Assembly (NCBI RefSeq): GCF_005502935.1
Contig: NZ_SCMP01000007.1
Span: 1 to 64,000, forward strand
Direction of reading: 5' to 3'
Length of the DNA stretch: 64,000 nt
From: Pseudomonas sp. 2FG
Lineage (GTDB): Bacteria; Pseudomonadota; Gammaproteobacteria; Pseudomonadales; Pseudomonadaceae
Every line of letters begins with the position of its first letter. Position 1 is the stretch's first letter. Under the pieces are notes generated by a model that saw only the letters and a program-made list of their open reading frames with translations, searched no databases and was not told the origin of the DNA. Of this stretch, positions 53,362-62,200 are shown one piece after another. The position numbers and the translations under genes are program-made.

Positions 53362-54063
53362 ATGTTGTATTTCGATAACGTTTCCACCTTCTACGGCAAG
53401 ATCCAGGCGCTGCATGGCGTCAGCGTGGAAGTACAGAAAGGCGAAATCGTCACCCTGATCGGCGCCAACGGTGCCGGCAAGTCGACCCTGCTGATGACCC
53501 TCTGCGGCTCGCCGCGGGCGGCCAGCGGCAGCATTCGCTACCAGGGTGAGGAGCTGATCGGCCTGGATTCCTGCGACATCATGCGTAAAAGCATCGCCGT
53601 GGTGCCGGAGGGCCGGCGCATCTTCGCGCGCCTGACGGTGGAAGAGAACCTGGTGATGGGCGGCTTCTTCACCGACAAGGCCGACTATCAGCAGCAGTTG
53701 GACAAGGTACTGCAGCTGTTCCCGCGCCTGAAAGAACGCTTCAACCAGCGCGGCGGCACCATGTCCGGCGGCGAACAGCAGATGCTCGCCATCGCTCGTG
53801 CGTTGATGAGCAAACCGCAGCTGTTGCTGCTCGACGAGCCCTCCCTGGGCCTGGCACCGCTCATCATCCAGCAGATTTTCGAGATCATCGAACAGCTGCG
53901 CAACGATGGCGTGACGGTGTTCCTGGTCGAGCAGAACGCCAACCAGGCGCTGAAACTCGCCGACCGCGCCTATGTGCTGGAGAACGGTCGGATCGTCATG
54001 CAGGGCAGCGGTGAGGCCCTACTCAGCGACCCGAAGGTGCGCGACGCCTACCTCGGCGGCTAA
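53362..54063 (+). CDS. braG: Branched-chain amino-acid ABC ATPase BraG (LivF)
   Basis: A 233-residue ATPase. Walker A GANGAGKSTLLMTLCGSPRA, the LivF-type block AVVPEGRRIFARLTVEENLV, signature MSGGEQQMLAIARALMSKPQ and Walker B LLLLDEPSLGLAPLII are all intact, ending with FLVEQNANQALKLADRAYVL. It is the last gene of the braCDEFG unit and is followed by a strong hairpin. Confidence 0.95.
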   Translation: MLYFDNVSTFYGKIQALHGVSVEVQKGEIVTLIGANGAGKSTLLMTLCGSPRAASGSIRYQGEELIGLDSCDIMRKSIAVVPEGRRIFARLTVEENLVMGGFFTDKADYQQQLDKVLQLFPRLKERFNQRGGTMSGGEQQMLAIARALMSKPQLLLLDEPSLGLAPLIIQQIFEIIEQLRNDGVTVFLVEQNANQALKLADRAYVLENGRIVMQGSGEALLSDPKVRDAYLGG

Positions 54064-54072
54064 GCCCCCCTC

Positions 54073-54097
54073 CCCTTGCCGGCCCTGCCGGCAAGGG
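54073..54097 (+). terminator. Terminator of the bra operon
   Basis: 10-bp stem CCCTTGCCGG / CCGGCAAGGG with a 5-nt loop, 10 nt after the braG stop. The T-run is weak (TTCCCTTCC). Confidence 0.7.
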
Positions 54098-54477
54098 TTC
54101 CCTTCCGACAGAAGCGTCTTCGATACCTTGCTCAATGGCTGGAAGCGACCCATAGCAGACATTCGAGACCGCTCGCACAAACAATCCAGTTGTCCCCCGC
54201 TGCCTGCCCCCTACTTCCGATGAGCACGGTTTTTAGGGGAATTACCCATATTTCGCAAGACTATGAGCTGCGTCACCTTTTAGAGCTGGCACCTTGACCG
54301 CGAGGAAGAAAGGCGTTTAGTTTGCGCGGCCACGTAATTGATCGAAATTCGTGATTAGGCAAGGGATGGCCTGCACACTGATGCACCCTTTGCTTAATTC
54401 TGCCGTCATGCTCGCTGGTTAATTCTATTCAGCGATCATCGGTTAGCGGCTATGGATGCTGGTAAGAAGGGACTCTG
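54098..54477. other. 380-bp region upstream of the type I secretion genes
   Basis: Composition drops towards AT at 54300-54450. AATTGATCGAAATTCGTGATT near 54337-54357 is partly symmetrical and could be an operator, but no promoter can be assigned with confidence. AAGGGA lies 5 nt before the ATG of the ABC gene. No gene is supported. Confidence 0.4.
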
Positions 54478-56628
54478 ATGCACGACGAACACCAAGGAGT
54501 GGGTGTTTCACCTGCTGTTGATACCGGCTTGGCCTGTTTGGTCATGCTCGCGCGCTTTCACAATGTGGCCGCTTCCCCCGAGCAACTCGCGCACGACTAT
54601 GTCGAAGACGGTCGGCCGTTTGCCAAACCCGAGTTGTTGCTGGCATCGAAACAGCTCGGCTTAAAAGCCAAGTTCGTGCGCAGCAAAGTCGAGCGTCTGG
54701 CCCACACCCCACTTCCAGCAATTGCCGTCAGCCAAGACGGGCGTTTCTTCATCATCGCCCGCCTGGATGACGGCAAGGCACTGATCCACGACCCGCAGGT
54801 ACAGCGCCCGGAAGTGCTCAGCTTCTCGGAGCTGGAAGCGCGCTGGACCGGCGAGCTGATCCTGATCCGCTCCGAGGCGTCGCTGGCCGGCGAGCTGTCG
54901 AAGTTCGATTTCACCTGGTTTATCCCGGCCATAGTCAAATACCGCAAGCTGCTGGGCGAAGTGCTGCTGGTGTCGTTTGTCCTGCAGATTTTCGCCCTGC
55001 TCACGCCGCTGTTCTTCCAGGTGGTGATGGACAAGGTGCTGGTCCATCGCGGCCTGTCCACCCTGGATGTGATCGCCATCGGCCTGCTCGGCATTATGTT
55101 GTTCGAGAGCGCCTTGAGCGGCCTGCGCAGCTATGTGTTCGCCCATACCGCCAGCCGCATCGATGTGGAGCTGGGCTCACGCTTGTTTCGCCACCTGGTG
55201 ACCCTGCCGCTGGCCTACTTCCAGGCGCGACGGGTCGGCGACTCGGTGGCGCGGGTGCGCGAGCTGGAAAACATCCGCAGCTTCCTCACCGGCAACGCCA
55301 TCACCCTGGTGCTGGATGTGCTGTTCTCGGTGGTGTTCATCGCCGTGATGTTCGTCTACAGCGGCTGGCTGACCCTGGTGGTCCTGCTGTCGCTGCCGTT
55401 GTATTTCCTGATCTCCTTCCTGGTCACCCCGGTGCTGCGCGCGCGCCTGAATGAGAGCTTCAGCCGCGGTGCGGAGAACCAGGCCTTCCTGGTCGAGACG
55501 GTCAACGGCATCGATACCCTGAAAGCCATGGCGGTGGAGCCGCAGGTCACCCGCAAATGGGACAACCAGCTGGCCGGCTACGTCGCCGCCAGCTTCAAGA
55601 CCCAGACCCTCTCGACCCTGGCCAACGAGAGCGTCGGCCTGATCGGCAAGCTGGTCACGGTCGCCACCCTCTGGCTGGGTGCGCGTCTGGTGATCGACGG
55701 CGACCTCAGTGTCGGCCAGCTGATCGCCTTCAATATGCTCGCCGGTCGCGTGTCGCAGCCGATCATGCGCCTGGCCCAACTGTGGACCAGCTTCCAGCAG
55801 ACCGGCGTGTCAGTGCAGCGCCTGGGCGACATCCTCAACAGCCGCACCGAGCTGTCGCAGGATTCGCGCAGCGCTTTGCCACCACTCAAGGGCCAGGTCG
55901 AGTTCGACCAGGTGCAGTTCCGCTACCGCCCGGATGGCTCCGAGGTGCTGCGCGGCATCAGCCTGACCATTCAAGCCGGCGAAGTGATCGGTGTGGTCGG
56001 CCGCTCCGGCTCGGGCAAAAGTACCTTGACCCGGCTGCTGCAGCGTCTCTACACCCCCGAGCGCGGCCGCGTGCTGGTGGACGGCATGGACCTGGCGCTG
56101 GCGGATGTCTCCTCCCTGCGCCGGCAGATCGGCGTGGTGCTGCAGGACAACATGCTCTTTCACCGCAGCATCCGCGAAAACATCGCCCTGACCGATCCCG
56201 GCGCACTGATCGAGACGGTGATGCAGGCGACCAAGATGGCCGGTGCCCACGAGTTCATCCTCGAACTGCCAGAAGGCTACGACACCCTGGTCGGCGAACA
56301 TGGCGCCTCGCTGTCCGGTGGCCAACGCCAGCGCATCGCCATCGCCCGCGCGCTGATCGGCAACCCGCGCATCCTGATCTTCGACGAGGCCACCAGCGCC
56401 CTCGACTACGAGTCCGAGCGCATCATCCAGCAGAACATGCAGGCCATCTGCCAGGGCCGCACCGTGATCATCATCGCCCACCGCCTGTCCGCCGTGCGCG
56501 ATGCCAACCGCATCCTGGTCATGGACCGCGGGCAGATAGTCGAGCAAGGCAGCCACAGCGAGCTGCTCAGCCATCAGGCCGGCCACTACTCGCGCCTGCA
56601 TCGCCTGCAGCAAGGCGGTGTGGCATGA
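54478..56628 (+). CDS. Type I secretion ABC transporter/ATPase (HlyB/LapB-type, C39-like domain)
   Basis: A 716-residue exporter. Residues 1-130 form a C39 peptidase-like domain whose catalytic Cys is replaced ([16 protein letters not shown], Thr at position 16), so it binds the substrate instead of cleaving it, as in HlyB. Six membrane helices follow at about 155-430 ([20 protein letters not shown]), then the ATPase: Walker [13 protein letters not shown] (about 508), signature [15 protein letters not shown] (about 611) and Walker [13 protein letters not shown]. It is expected to export the RTX protein encoded 2.6 kb downstream in one step across both membranes, together with the HlyD-like adaptor and a TolC-type channel not present in this window. 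Confidence 0.94.
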   Translation: MHDEHQGVGVSPAVDTGLACLVMLARFHNVAASPEQLAHDYVEDGRPFAKPELLLASKQLGLKAKFVRSKVERLAHTPLPAIAVSQDGRFFIIARLDDGKALIHDPQVQRPEVLSFSELEARWTGELILIRSEASLAGELSKFDFTWFIPAIVKYRKLLGEVLLVSFVLQIFALLTPLFFQVVMDKVLVHRGLSTLDVIAIGLLGIMLFESALSGLRSYVFAHTASRIDVELGSRLFRHLVTLPLAYFQARRVGDSVARVRELENIRSFLTGNAITLVLDVLFSVVFIAVMFVYSGWLTLVVLLSLPLYFLISFLVTPVLRARLNESFSRGAENQAFLVETVNGIDTLKAMAVEPQVTRKWDNQLAGYVAASFKTQTLSTLANESVGLIGKLVTVATLWLGARLVIDGDLSVGQLIAFNMLAGRVSQPIMRLAQLWTSFQQTGVSVQRLGDILNSRTELSQDSRSALPPLKGQVEFDQVQFRYRPDGSEVLRGISLTIQAGEVIGVVGRSGSGKSTLTRLLQRLYTPERGRVLVDGMDLALADVSSLRRQIGVVLQDNMLFHRSIRENIALTDPGALIETVMQATKMAGAHEFILELPEGYDTLVGEHGASLSGGQRQRIAIARALIGNPRILIFDEATSALDYESERIIQQNMQAICQGRTVIIIAHRLSAVRDANRILVMDRGQIVEQGSHSELLSHQAGHYSRLHRLQQGGVA

Positions 56629-56663
56629 CAACGCAGAAATATCGGGTTTGCACTATCAGTCCC

Positions 56664-56699
56664 CTCGCCCCTCTGGGGAGAGGGTTAGGGAGAGGGGGG
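56664..56699 (+). repeat. Palindromic intergenic repeat inside the secretion operon
   Basis: CCCCTCGCCCCTCTGGGGAG followed by AGGGTTAGGGAGAGGG: a self-complementary CCCTCTCC-type repeat common between genes in gammaproteobacteria, here inserted between the ABC and HlyD-like genes. It also supplies purine-rich sequence near the HlyD ribosome site. Confidence 0.6.
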
Positions 56700-56707
56700 C
56701 GGACGCA

Positions 56708-58132
56708 ATGACTCACTCCAGCGCCAAACGCGACCTGCTCAACCGCTATCGCCAAGCCTGGCGCCACTCCTGGCGCCAACGCAAAACCATGGATGCACCG
56801 TCGCGCCTGAGCTTTGAGGTGCAGTTCCTCCCCGCCGCCCTGGCCCTGCAGGAGCAGCCGGTGCACCCGGCGCCGCGCTACATCCAGTGGACCATCATGG
56901 GCTTTGCCGCCCTGGCGCTGCTCTGGGCCTGCCTCGGCGAGATCGACGTGGTCGCCACCGCCTCCGGCAAGATCGTGCCCAGTGGCAAAACCAAGATCAT
57001 CCAGCCCAGCGACGTGGCGGTGGTCAAGGCCATCCACGTCTATGACGGGCAACAGGTCAAAGCCGGCGAACTGCTGGTGGAGCTGGATGCGCAGATCACC
57101 GGTGCCGATGTCGAGCGCCTGAAAAGCGATCTGCTCGCCGCCCAGGTCGATAGCGCCCGCGCCAGCGCACTGCTGGAGGCGATCCAGCACAATCGCGCCC
57201 CGGCCTCGCTGACCAACCAGATCCCCCAGGCCACCGCCGAGCAGCAGCAGGCCGCACAGACCTGGCTGCAAGGTCAGTACCTCGAACTGCGCAGCGCCCT
57301 CGAACAGAGCGACGCCGAGATCGAGCAGCGACTGGCGGAAATCCAGGCGGCCCAGGCCTGGGTCAGCACGTTAAAGGAGTCCCTGCCGATCACCCGGCAA
57401 CTGGTCGCCGACTACAAGCGCCTGCTGGACAAGGCCATCGTCGGCAAGCACGCCTTCCTGGAAAAGGAACAGCTGCGCCTGGATCAGGAGCGCGAGCTGG
57501 CCATGCAGCAGGCCAAGGTGCTGGAGCTGAAGGCCGCCAAGCTGGAGGCCGAGAGCCGCCGGCAGAGCGTACTGGCGCAGACCCGCCGCGCCATGCTCGA
57601 CCTGCAACACGAGTCCGAACAACGCGCCGCCGCCCTGGCCCAGGAACTGAAAAAGGCCGAGCAGCGCGACCGCCTGACCCGCCTCACCGCCCCGGTGGAC
57701 GGCACCGTGCAACAACTGGCCATCCACACCAACGGCGGCGTGGTCACCGAAGCCCAGCCGCTGATGGTGATCGTGCCCACGGATCAGCCGGTGGAAGTAG
57801 AGGCCATGCTGGAGAACAAGGACATCGGCTTCGTTCGCCCAGGGCAGGAAGTCGAGATCAAGGTAGAGACCTTCACCTTCACCAAGTACGGTGTGGTGCA
57901 TGGCACGGTGGTCAGCATCTCCAACGACGCCATCGAGGATGAAAAGCGCGGGCTGCTGTACAGCACCCGGATTCAACTGAAGGAAAACAGCATCCGCGTG
58001 GGCGACAAGCAAATCGCTTTGTCGCCGGGCATGGCGGTGCGGGCGGAAGTTAAGACGGATAAACGCAAGGTCATCGATTACTTCTTGAGTCCGCTCAAGG
58101 AGTATCAAGATGAGAGTTTGGGTGAGCGATGA
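56708..58132 (+). CDS. Type I secretion membrane fusion protein (HlyD family)
   Basis: A 474-residue periplasmic adaptor. The N-terminal cytoplasmic part (about 55 residues) is followed by one membrane helix (WTIMGFAALALLWACLGEID), a first half-lipoyl segment (PSDVAVVKAIHVYDGQQVKA), long helical coiled coils at about 140-330 and a second half-lipoyl with beta-barrel (RLTAPVDGTVQQLAIHTNGG). The C-terminus SPGMAVRAEVKTDKRKVIDY with FLSPLKEY matches HlyD. It bridges the ABC exporter to the outer-membrane channel. The start at 56708 was preferred to an earlier ATG lying inside the ABC gene's end. Confidence 0.94.
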   Translation: MTHSSAKRDLLNRYRQAWRHSWRQRKTMDAPSRLSFEVQFLPAALALQEQPVHPAPRYIQWTIMGFAALALLWACLGEIDVVATASGKIVPSGKTKIIQPSDVAVVKAIHVYDGQQVKAGELLVELDAQITGADVERLKSDLLAAQVDSARASALLEAIQHNRAPASLTNQIPQATAEQQQAAQTWLQGQYLELRSALEQSDAEIEQRLAEIQAAQAWVSTLKESLPITRQLVADYKRLLDKAIVGKHAFLEKEQLRLDQERELAMQQAKVLELKAAKLEAESRRQSVLAQTRRAMLDLQHESEQRAAALAQELKKAEQRDRLTRLTAPVDGTVQQLAIHTNGGVVTEAQPLMVIVPTDQPVEVEAMLENKDIGFVRPGQEVEIKVETFTFTKYGVVHGTVVSISNDAIEDEKRGLLYSTRIQLKENSIRVGDKQIALSPGMAVRAEVKTDKRKVIDYFLSPLKEYQDESLGER

Positions 58133-58292
58133 GTTGGCGAGTGCCGGGATGCCGAGTGTTGCACTCGGAGTTCGCAGTCACTATATCTTGCACCCTAAAA
58201 ATAGTTAAGACGGAGACTGGGCGGCCATGAAAAACAGGAATGATTTTTTAGAAAATTTCCAATAATTCTCAAATAGTGAATGAGGGCTAAGC

Positions 58293-59264
58293 ATGTTATT
58301 CAAAGAAAGAGAGTCTGTATTTATATTGTTTATTCTTATGTTTTTATTATTGCCCTATCAGGCTGTGTCAAATGAAATCAGCGGGGAAAGTGGCGAAGAA
58401 AATATCCAGCGCGAGTTTATAGAATCTAAAACAGGATTTACTGGCTGGAGATATCAAGGAGAATGTGTTGGTGGATCTGCTGGAGCTGGTTACTACAAGC
58501 TAACTTATTATTCTCCTCCAAAACGAAAGGATGTGGGCGGATATGGCATCCTTACCACGACTTATAAATCCGCAGAGAAAACTTATTTCGGCTATGAATT
58601 GTACCCATTTTCGGGAGCCGATGGATGCGGTTTTATGCAGGCTTCAGAAAGCGGGAGCCTTCTTGTTTTTGATACGGAAAATTGGGCGCTTTCGAAAAGA
58701 TATCTCGTTTTTATTGATTTGTCGAATAATAAAAAATTGGAATTTACTTACAGTTTGAAAGATTCAAAAGCAATAGTCAGTAGACTTGGAAATGGTTCGT
58801 ATTTGATATTTGGCTTTGGGTTGTGCCCAGTGAGTGGTGTTAATAGCTGGGTTGAAGATATGTTTTGCAAAGGAGTGACAGCTGATGCGTATATCCGGGC
58901 GGAAACGGCTCTAGGAAATGCTATAGGCATGAAGGTGGTGCCTGAAATACCTGGCATTGGAAAGGGAGCTTTTAATTATTACGTAATTTCAAGTGGTCAA
59001 AAGGAGGTTGATCGAAATGAGGTTAACGGGATTCTTTCTGCGTATTTAGATACTTTGGTTGACAAGATAAGTATGCTGCGAAATTCCGATTCGAAACAAG
59101 ATTACTACAATGGCTTATTGGCAATTGATAGTGTCAGGTTGGTTTCTCCTGATCTATGGAAAAAACAAGAGATAAAATATTTTCCAGGGAAAGATGCCGA
59201 GTTCATCGGACAAGTTTTCAAAAACTATTGGGGTATTATTTTTAACAATCGCACATCGCGCTAA
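58293..59264 (+). CDS. Unknown exported protein (candidate partner/immunity protein of the RTX protein)
   Basis: A 323-residue protein I do not recognise. The N-terminus (basic MLFKERE, then a hydrophobic VFILFILMFLLLPYQAVS) is a signal peptide, so the protein should be periplasmic or surface-exposed. The mature part has five or six Cys residues (GECVGG, ADGCGF, GLCPVSG, MFCKGV), suggesting disulfides, and mixed beta strands. The DNA is much richer in A+T than the flanking genes (for example TTTATTGATTTGTCGAATAATAA-like codons), a sign of horizontal transfer. It lies 17 nt upstream of the RTX gene, so the two are almost certainly co-expressed. Immunity or chaperone functions are inferred only from this position. 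Confidence 0.7.
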   Translation: MLFKERESVFILFILMFLLLPYQAVSNEISGESGEENIQREFIESKTGFTGWRYQGECVGGSAGAGYYKLTYYSPPKRKDVGGYGILTTTYKSAEKTYFGYELYPFSGADGCGFMQASESGSLLVFDTENWALSKRYLVFIDLSNNKKLEFTYSLKDSKAIVSRLGNGSYLIFGFGLCPVSGVNSWVEDMFCKGVTADAYIRAETALGNAIGMKVVPEIPGIGKGAFNYYVISSGQKEVDRNEVNGILSAYLDTLVDKISMLRNSDSKQDYYNGLLAIDSVRLVSPDLWKKQEIKYFPGKDAEFIGQVFKNYWGIIFNNRTSR

Positions 59265-59281
59265 GACCTAGGAGATATAAA

Positions 59282-62200
59282 ATGGCTTCGGATTTGGATA
59301 GCCTGACAAATGATCAAGCGGTTCAAGTGAACAATATTGTTGATATTGGGAACGAGCTTGGTCTAGACAATATTTTGATTGAGGTCGCGATTCTTATTGC
59401 AAACGCGGAGTCGGATTTTAATCCTGATGCAGCGGCCGGCACGACCACCGCATCGGGCTTGTTTCAGTACACAAACGATGGCTGGGAGACAGCATGGAAT
59501 AGATATGTCAGAGATAATCCAGATGATTCATTAGCTGATCAAACGGCTGCAGCAATGAGGAGTAACACAGAAGCTCAGACCAGAGCATTCTATAACGAAT
59601 TACAAATTTATAACGATGGCTTCCCAGCCGTAATTAATCCCGCTTGGCAAGATGAAGTAGATCAGTTAGTTTCTGAAGGCTATAGCCCGAACACTGATAT
59701 TAGGCAATATGCCTATCTTCGACATAATACTAACCTCGCTCAGACTCGTCATATTTATGACACTGCAATGGAGCAAGATTTTTATGACGGAGCGAGTGAT
59801 TTGCGGGGGCAGCTCACTGATGTTGTTCCTACCCCCCCAACCCCGGAGCCCGGAGGAGGTACTCCACCTGGCCCGGTCATAACAGGCCCGACGCCCCCGT
59901 CTCCTGACACGGTCATAACCGACCCGACGCCCCCGTCCCCTGACACAGGCATATCAGACCCAGCGCCTCCTTCAGATCCGACAGTTCCACCAGACCAACC
60001 CGATTTAACGGGTCCCACACGCTTGTATGACGGCACGTTCAATGAGGATGGGACACCGCATTATCAAGATATTATTAAAGACCCTCTACCTACACCTCCG
60101 GGTGGTGGTGGTGGTGGTGGTGGTGGTGGAAGCGATAATGGTGGCGGAAACACCTCCCCGACCCCGCCACCAGCGTCAATCCCCTATGTCAATACTCCCA
60201 CAAGCTGTGAGCCCATAATCAATGAGCTTCAAAACGATTTAAATAACGCCAAAACAACGGTATCACCGCTTATCCTCGACCTTGACGGCGATGGAGTTGA
60301 AACCATTAGCAAAACCGCCGGAATTCACTTCGATCACGACGGTAATGGCTTTTCCGAAACCACCGGCTGGGTCGACAAGGACGATGGTTTGCTGGTTTGG
60401 GATCGCAATGGCAATGGTCAGATAGATGACGGTAGTGAGCTGTTCGGTAACTACTCCATCCTTGCTAATGACCTGCGCGCAGCCAATGGCTTTGTGGCCT
60501 TGGCCGATCTGGACAGTAACCATGATGGCAAAGTCGATGCCAGCGATGCGGCCTTTAGTCAGTTGCGCGTGTGGAAGGACGGTGACAGTGATGCCAAGTT
60601 GGATGCGGGCGAGTTGCTTAGCCTCAGCGAAGTCAATGTTGGCAGTCTAAATACCGCTTATGCCAGTCAGAACCAGACCGATGCACAGGGCAATCAGGTA
60701 CTGCAAACCGGCACCTACACCGATGCCGACGGCGTGAGCCACAGCATGAACGACGTTTGGTTTAGTGTGGATAAGGCGCGCACGCAAAATCTCAATCAAG
60801 TCGCAGTCAGTACCGAAATTGCTGCTCTGCCAGAGGTGGCGGGCTTTGGCAACGTAACTAGCCTGCGCCAAGCCATGGCGCAAGACAGTAGCGGGCATTT
60901 ACAAGTACTTATTAACCAGTTCGGCCAAGCAACCGACGCGACGGCCCGTGAGGCCTTGCTTAATGAAATTTTGTTTGCTTGGACCGGGGCCAATCAGTAC
61001 ACCGCAAGCAGTCGCGGCGGCTACATCGCCGATGGCCGCAAGCTGTATGCGCTCGAAGCCTTTATGGGTGAAACATTTACTCAGGGGTTCGGCACCAATG
61101 CGGGGTTGCACAACCCAGGGCCGAATGCTGGCGGAGTATTGATGCAGGCGTATGACAAGCTGGCGAATTATGTTTCGTCCCAACTGATGGCGCAGACACA
61201 CTTCAAGGGTTTTTACGACAGCCTGCAACTTACTTGGGATAGCGCAACCTCATCCTACGTGCTGGATGTCAGTGTGTTGGTTAGCAAGTTTCAAGCAGCT
61301 TATGAGACGGATCAACCAAACGCCATTCTTACTATTCGTGAATTCGCTACCAATTTAAGTGCCAACGGTTCATCGGGTGCAGAAATTCGGGAAGCATTAA
61401 TAAGCAAAGGCAATATTAATGCTCAAGGTTTCTTATTCACGTTGGCCACCCTTGCTATGGTTGAACGCACTGGAGACGACAGTGCCAACACCCTAAGCAG
61501 TGATGCTGGGGTGAGCACAATTTTTTTCGGTAGAGCGGGCAGCGACACGTTGAATGGCAACAGCGGCGCTGACGTTCTCGATGGCGGCATTGGCAACGAT
61601 GTACTGAACGGAGGCGCCGGAACCGACACCTACCTGTTGGCTGTTGGTTCCGGGATCGATCGCATCAGCGACTATGACACCACCGTCGGCAACACCGACG
61701 TGGCGCAGTTCGGCGATGTGGCGTCCACGGCCATTACTTCACTGGAGCGCAAGGGCAATGATCTAGTGCTCAAGTACGGCAGCAGTGACCAAGTCAGCGT
61801 GGCCAACTACTTCAGCGCTGTCGGTTACCAGGTCGAGCAGTTCAAGTTCAGCGATGGCGTCACCTGGGATCAGGCGGCTATCAAGGCCCGCGTACTCACT
61901 ATCGGCGACGCCGCTGCGAACAGCATCAATGGCTACGACGATGGCAGTAACCGTATTTATGGTTTGGACGGCAACGACAACCTGAGCGGTGGCTTGCAGG
62001 ATGACCGCCTCGAAGGCGACAACGGCAATGACACCCTTAGCGGCGACGCGGGTGCCGACAGCCTATTGGGCGGTGCCGACAACGATACCCTCACCGGTGG
62101 CGCAGGTAATGACACGCTCGAGGGCGGTACTGGCAACGATGCACTGAACGACGCTGTCGGCAACGACACCTACCTGTTTGCCACTGGCTCAGGGATCGAC

